Source: Talinum fruticosum (lineage: Eukaryota > Streptophyta > Magnoliopsida > Caryophyllales > Talinaceae). Taken from it: a DNA stretch of 64,000 bases. Below the pieces are notes generated by a model, which saw only the letters and a program-made list of their open reading frames with translations, had not been told where the DNA came from and ran no database searches. How positions within the stretch are numbered: the first letter of the stretch is position 1; each line of letters starts with the position of its first letter. Below are positions 59,833 through 64,000 of the stretch, in pieces. The position numbers and the translations under genes were made by a program. The stretch is from positions 744,001-808,000 of the forward strand of contig JAITYX010000033.1 of NCBI GenBank assembly GCA_021018815.1. The letters are read 5' to 3'.

Positions 59833-60845
59833 GAAATCGAAAATTTAGATACCCCCAACTTCAACTTATCAAAATAAATAAATTTGATAACAAATTTATC
59901 TTTGACAGGTATTTGGGGAGATCCCTATATCTAAATACCTTTCCAATTTTTTACATTTTCACATTTATATCCTTAAATATATAACCACAAATTTTTCTAT
60001 TTCCTCAAACTTTAAAGTATAAATATTTTTATTTCTCTAAACTTTAACCATATTTGGATACTAATTTTGATAACGGGATAAATGAGTTCACCCCAACATC
60101 AACTCATTAAAATAAACAAATTTGGATACAAATTTATCTTTATGAGAAGTTTTTGGGGATGACCGTATATCCAAATTATCTTTATATTTCTCTAAAATCC
60201 TAAATAGATTTGGATGCACTCTTTTGATTTGCCATCCTTACATATTTCGTTATAATTACCATAAATCTTAAACTTCTAAACCCATTTCTCAAAATCTCGA
60301 ACATTTGACGAATTTTCAATTTAATAAACTAAATAAATGTTACCCACATTCTCAATATTCATCATTTTAATAAAGATTCAACATTTCAACAATCTCAAAC
60401 ATTACCCACATTCTCAATATTCACATAATTACCGCAAATACATTCAACAACTAATTATAAAACAATTTCCTAAATAACTTAAAGCAAAAAATAAGAGAGG
60501 ATAGAGATTCATACCTAAAAACCGACAATGGCGAGGGTGGAGAGGCTTGACGAGAGAGAATTTGAAGAAATCTACACTTAAAAAAACGAGATGAAACTAT
60601 AAAGAAATGAAAGATTAAGAGAGAGGAGATCTAAACGGAGAGATTAAGAGAGAGGAGATCTAAACGGAGAGAGTAAGGAGAGGCTTACTAATTTAAATCG
60701 ATCGACGGCTAGGAACGAATTCCGGATCCGATGATGATGTTCGTGGAGGACAAAAAGGCTGTAAAAGCGATAAGATCGAGAATTGTAAGTGGGCGTGGAA
60801 ATAGCGGATTGCATTTTTAAGCTTATCCGAAAGATATAGACCTGG
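59833..60845. other. CACTA interior: hairpin tails and a 31-bp duplication
   Basis: Tails related to those after hairpin 1 fill 59833-60240. At about 60614-60672 the unit ending gagaggagatctaaacggag occurs twice in tandem. No gene. Confidence 0.5.
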
Positions 60846-61190
60846 CAAAACCGAACCGAACCGAATGGGTCAACCCGAACAACCCGAAACCCAAACCGAA
60901 TCGACATTCGAAACAATTGAACCGATTTTGACCCGAAACCGAAATGAACCGACCCGAACCGAACCGACCCGAAATGTAATGAACCCGATTCGGACCCGAA
61001 CCGAAACGACCCGATTCGAAACCGAACCGACCCGAAACCGAAACCGACCCGAAATATAATTGACCCGATTACGACCCGAACCGAATCGAACCGGATCGAA
61101 TCGGACCCAAACCAAATCAAACCCGAATTCGGATAAAAGTGACTCAAACTCAACCCGACCTGAATTTGAATTTGACCCAACCCACATTTT
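60846..61190. repeat. Degenerate CCGAA/ACCCG minisatellite, block 1
   Basis: Dozens of overlapping ccgaacc, gacccga and cgaaaccga words with 5- and 6-bp registers. Long open frames on both strands follow from the periodic composition and are not genes. Confidence 0.85.
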
Positions 61191-62740
61191 TTGGCAAGTC
61201 TCTCATAAGAGAGGGAGCTTTCCCTTCAAAATCTAGTTTGTTTTTTTTATTTATTTTTGTTCCTTTTTTTGACAACTAAAATAAGAGAGAGAGCGTTCCT
61301 CCAAAATCTATTTGTAATTTGTGATAAAAATTTTGATTTTTACTAGAGTAGAAGTAGAGATGAAAATCTTGATTTTTGTTAAACAAATAAGAGGAAAAAA
61401 AAATAAAAGGTGGAAATTTTAATATTATAACTTTATAAGATATCATTAATAGAATTTAATTTAATTTAATTAATAAGTTTAGAGAATTTACATTACAAAA
61501 TAAGTTATTATTTTATTCATGAAAATGAAATATATAATTTAAAGAATAATAAGAAGTGTAAATATATATGTAATTTAAAGAATAATGAAATATGTGTAAA
61601 TATATAAATAATTTAAAAAATAATAAAATATGTGTACAATATGTAATTTAATTTGTATAAATAAGTTCAATTCGAATTGTAATAGTTTTCACTTTGATTT
61701 AGCAAGTTTAGTTGGGATTATATTGATTCAAACTTATCTAAGTCGGGTCCGTTTAACGTTAAATATAGTCATTACATGAATAAGTTAAGTACTTAACTAA
61801 TATCGATGAGACTTGGTTTAGTAAATTAGTAGTCATTACCATGTCTCGGTATCTTACAACTCTGTTTTTATTAATCTGTACTAGTTTGAATTTGACCAAA
61901 TTGATATTAAATTTAGCTCTAGATTAATGTTCAAATTAGTTCAATTAATTGGTTGGAAAATTATAATACAAGACGATAATCGTAAGTCGAGTGCTTATGA
62001 GTTGAGCAATAAGTGATTGACTCGACTTACTAGATATTCTTCTTAGTTGGTTATTATGACTAGTGGTCGATGAATATTCAGTTTTCATTTTGATTTATCA
62101 AGATCATTTTAGATTATATCAATTCGAACTTATCTAAGTTATTCTAATATTATCTTTATAAATTTAACATCAAATATAATCATTCTAAAAATTCGAATTG
62201 TTGCCATTTAGTCTATTAGTATTGTTATTATGTCGGTATCTCGTAATTTTGATTTTATTAATTTATGTAGTTTGTAGATAAGTTCGGTTGAAATTGTACT
62301 AGTTCGAATTTGACCAAATCGACTTGGCATCGTATAAAATTAAGCGTCAAATTATGGTTCACATTAGTTCAATTCATTCATTACAAATTACAATTCATCA
62401 CTTCGATTAATCCTAACTCTTATATCTATCGATCTGTTGTTGTCTTACGATTTCGTTTTTGATACTCATCAATAAGTTTGAGTTGGATTATACATATGTG
62501 ACGTATTGGAATATCAACTTGATTTATCTTGTTTTAAATTTAGAGTCAAATATTCAAATTTTGCTTGTTTACACTTATAAGTTATATCTCTTAAAAGTTA
62601 CTAGTATTTTTTTAATAAACAACGTTCCATTTTTTATCCGTGCAGAAACAAACGTGTAAAATAAAAAAACTAATATTAATAATATATTAACTTTATAAAA
62701 TTTTATTTTTTTCAACTCAAAAAGGTTTTGTAAAAAAATT
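61191..62740. repeat. AT-rich interior with a ~400-bp degenerate duplication
   Basis: The segment about 61670-62030 (tttgatttagcaag, ttatctaagt, aaatatagtcatt, gaatttgaccaaa, cacattagttcaatt-like) recurs in the same order at about 62080-62400. No gene. Confidence 0.5.
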
Positions 62741-63135
62741 TGACACGACACGACCGAATATCAACCCGGCCCAAAGGTGACCCAACCCGATTTTAACCCG
62801 ATCTAAAGTTAACCCGAAATCATACTTGAAACTCACCCGAATTGACATTGACCCAATCCGAACCAAAACCGACCCAAAGTTGACCTGATCCGAAATTAAC
62901 CCAAACCAAACCCGAACCCGAACCGAAACCGAACGAACCCGAATGAAATTGACCGAAATTGAACCGAACCGAAGTTAACCCGAACCGAAACCGAACGAAC
63001 CCGAACGAGATTGACCCGAAGTTGACCCGAACCGAACTAACCCGAACCCGAACCCGAACCGAACCCGAACTAGATCGACCCGAAGTTAACCCGAACCGAA
63101 CTAACCGGAACCGAATCCGAACCAAATGACCCGAT
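62741..63135. repeat. Degenerate CCGAA/ACCCG minisatellite, block 2
   Basis: Same word set as block 1 (acccgaa, ccgaacc, gttgaccc), more regular towards the right (cccgaacccgaacccgaacc at about 63036). It directly abuts the right subterminal repeats of the CACTA element. Confidence 0.85.
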
Positions 63136-63149
63136 TGGCGGGTTTAGAA

Positions 63150-63290
63150 AGATGTATGATGACGGTATGTGACAGAACCGTATGATACGATTAAAGACGG
63201 TTCTCTTAGAAGAACCGTAGTTAAATGTTTCAAAAACCTATGACGACGGTTCTTACATTAGAACCGTCGTCGTATCCGTTAAAAAGTACT
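63150..63290. repeat. Right subterminal repeats of the CACTA element
   Basis: Copies of gacggttct and agaaccgt occur as inverted pairs, including tgacgacggttcttacatta followed by gaaccgtcgtcgta, a 16-18-bp hairpin. Confidence 0.8.
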
Positions 63291-63390
63291 GTTATTTACA
63301 AAAATACCACCGGTCCATTTTTCATGTCGGGTTGTCCTTTTAGCGATTGTTAAAGACCCGTTATTAAAAGTGGTTCTTGTAGTAGTGTTT

Positions 63391-64000
63391 GATTTTCGGC
63401 CATCGTCATTGCCTCCTTTCCCTACCAGGTTTTTGTCACTCTTTGTCCCCAGTGTTCACTTGGAAACCTACTTGGTCTCCTGGTTTCTGTGGACCACCCC
63501 TAAATTTCTAAAACTTGTTCTCTAAATTTCTAAAGGTATATTTTGCCAAATTACAAAAGGCCATCTCCATTGGAATTCCATTCGGAAGTTCGTCAGCACC
63601 TTTAGAACTTCCAACAAATTTTTTTCAAATGACAAATCTGCCAAAACTTGCATTCCCACAGGACACTTTCTATTGAAAATCGGCGTAGAATTTCGACAGT
63701 GCCTTCCATTGGGGACCAAAAACTCGCTGCCTCTATCCCATATTACTTGTTCCTGTTGAAGTTAAGAAACTTTTTTATAATAAAACTCTTATTTTTAAGA
63801 TGAAAAGATAATATGAGACAAAAAAATTTGATCGGGACTCAAATTTTTCTGATGTATTAGATATATTGTTTGCGCAATTTGAAAGTATGGTACAAGTTTT
63901 TCTAATGTCAGGAAAATATATAGAGCATATAATATGTAGAAGCGGAAAAAAGGATGTAGATATTCCAGAAATATAGGCATGATCAACACGATATAAATGA
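63391..64000. other. Right flank of the CACTA element, unassigned
   Basis: A minus open frame at 63719-63522 shows no domain. The region looks like older repeat DNA into which the CACTA element inserted. Nothing else is seen. Confidence 0.4.

Larger units (their letters stand above)
51514..63387. mobile_element. CACTA (En/Spm) transposon, ~11.9 kb, non-autonomous and chimeric
   Basis: The left end cactactaaaggaatctctt and the reverse complement of the right end, cactactacaagaaccactt, share the CACTACT start typical of CACTA elements. The 3 bp on each side are both ttt (51511-51513 and 63388-63390), the expected target duplication size. Subterminal regions (51530-51810 and 63150-63290) carry many copies of a gacgacggttct motif in both orientations. 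No transposase ORF is found; the interior is filled by nested elements and arrays described separately. The long distance between ends makes this a large non-autonomous derivative that gained cargo. Confidence 0.85.

Noticed and set aside
60644..61187. Long minus-strand open frames rich in FGS, VRF and GSV
   Set aside because: They are translations of the CCGAA-type repeat; open frames appear in several registers and no domain is present. The same holds for 62820-63125.
1..64000. CRISPR array, bacterial operon or phage signals
   Set aside because: Spliced genes and plant transposons show this is eukaryotic nuclear DNA; no regularly spaced short repeats were seen.

Overview
This window is nuclear DNA of a flowering plant. 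Genes are sparse and split by GT-AG introns, the flanks are very AT-rich, and much of the DNA is LINE, Copia, CACTA, SINE and MITE debris. The gene families (MLP/Bet v 1, NIT4-type nitrilase, SDR110C-type dehydrogenases, an At5g41620-like coiled-coil protein, a DUF295-type F-box protein) are those of core eudicots. An asterid, perhaps Lamiales, is a guess from protein feel only.

Layout. 1-9.7 kb: a decayed LINE, five ~320-bp tandem repeats, a non-autonomous TIR element, an RTE relic, a tRNA-derived SINE, a truncated F-box gene (minus) and a second LINE tail. 10.6-11.8 kb: an intact two-exon MLP423-like gene (minus). 13.7-18.3 kb: an orphan fragment of an MBD9-like chromatin gene (minus) that keeps three exons and splice phases but has two in-frame stops. 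18.3-19.3 kb: a foldback element of about 960 bp. 21.0-23.3 kb: an At5g41620-like coiled-coil gene (plus) with two frameshifts and a GC-AG intron. 23.3-31.5 kb: mostly non-coding DNA with a LINE RNase H relic and short tandem duplications. 31.6-35.1 kb: a five-exon NIT4-type nitrilase (minus), complete except for one missing G. 35-39 kb: AT-rich DNA with two Stowaway MITEs. 39.2-50.3 kb: two intact paralogous SDR genes (plus) flanking a third, dead SDR fragment, a 5.2-kb Copia element with very short LTRs and a 163-bp satellite. 51.5-63.4 kb: an 11.9-kb CACTA element with a 3-bp target duplication, holding a near-palindromic Mutator-like element with two mirror-placed tRNA-like sequences, two ~600-bp hairpins (one split by a solo LTR with a clean 5-bp target duplication) and two CCGAA-type arrays.

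The intact genes do not form one pathway. The nitrilase acts on beta-cyanoalanine or nitriles, the SDR pair probably oxidises or reduces a small alcohol or ketone in specialised metabolism, and the MLP is a ligand-binding defence or ABA-related protein. No single new biochemical system is visible. The most unusual material is the layered palindromic structure inside the CACTA element and the MBD9 relic. Two of the three frameshifts in otherwise conserved genes lie in GGGG runs, so assembly error must be excluded before those genes are called dead.
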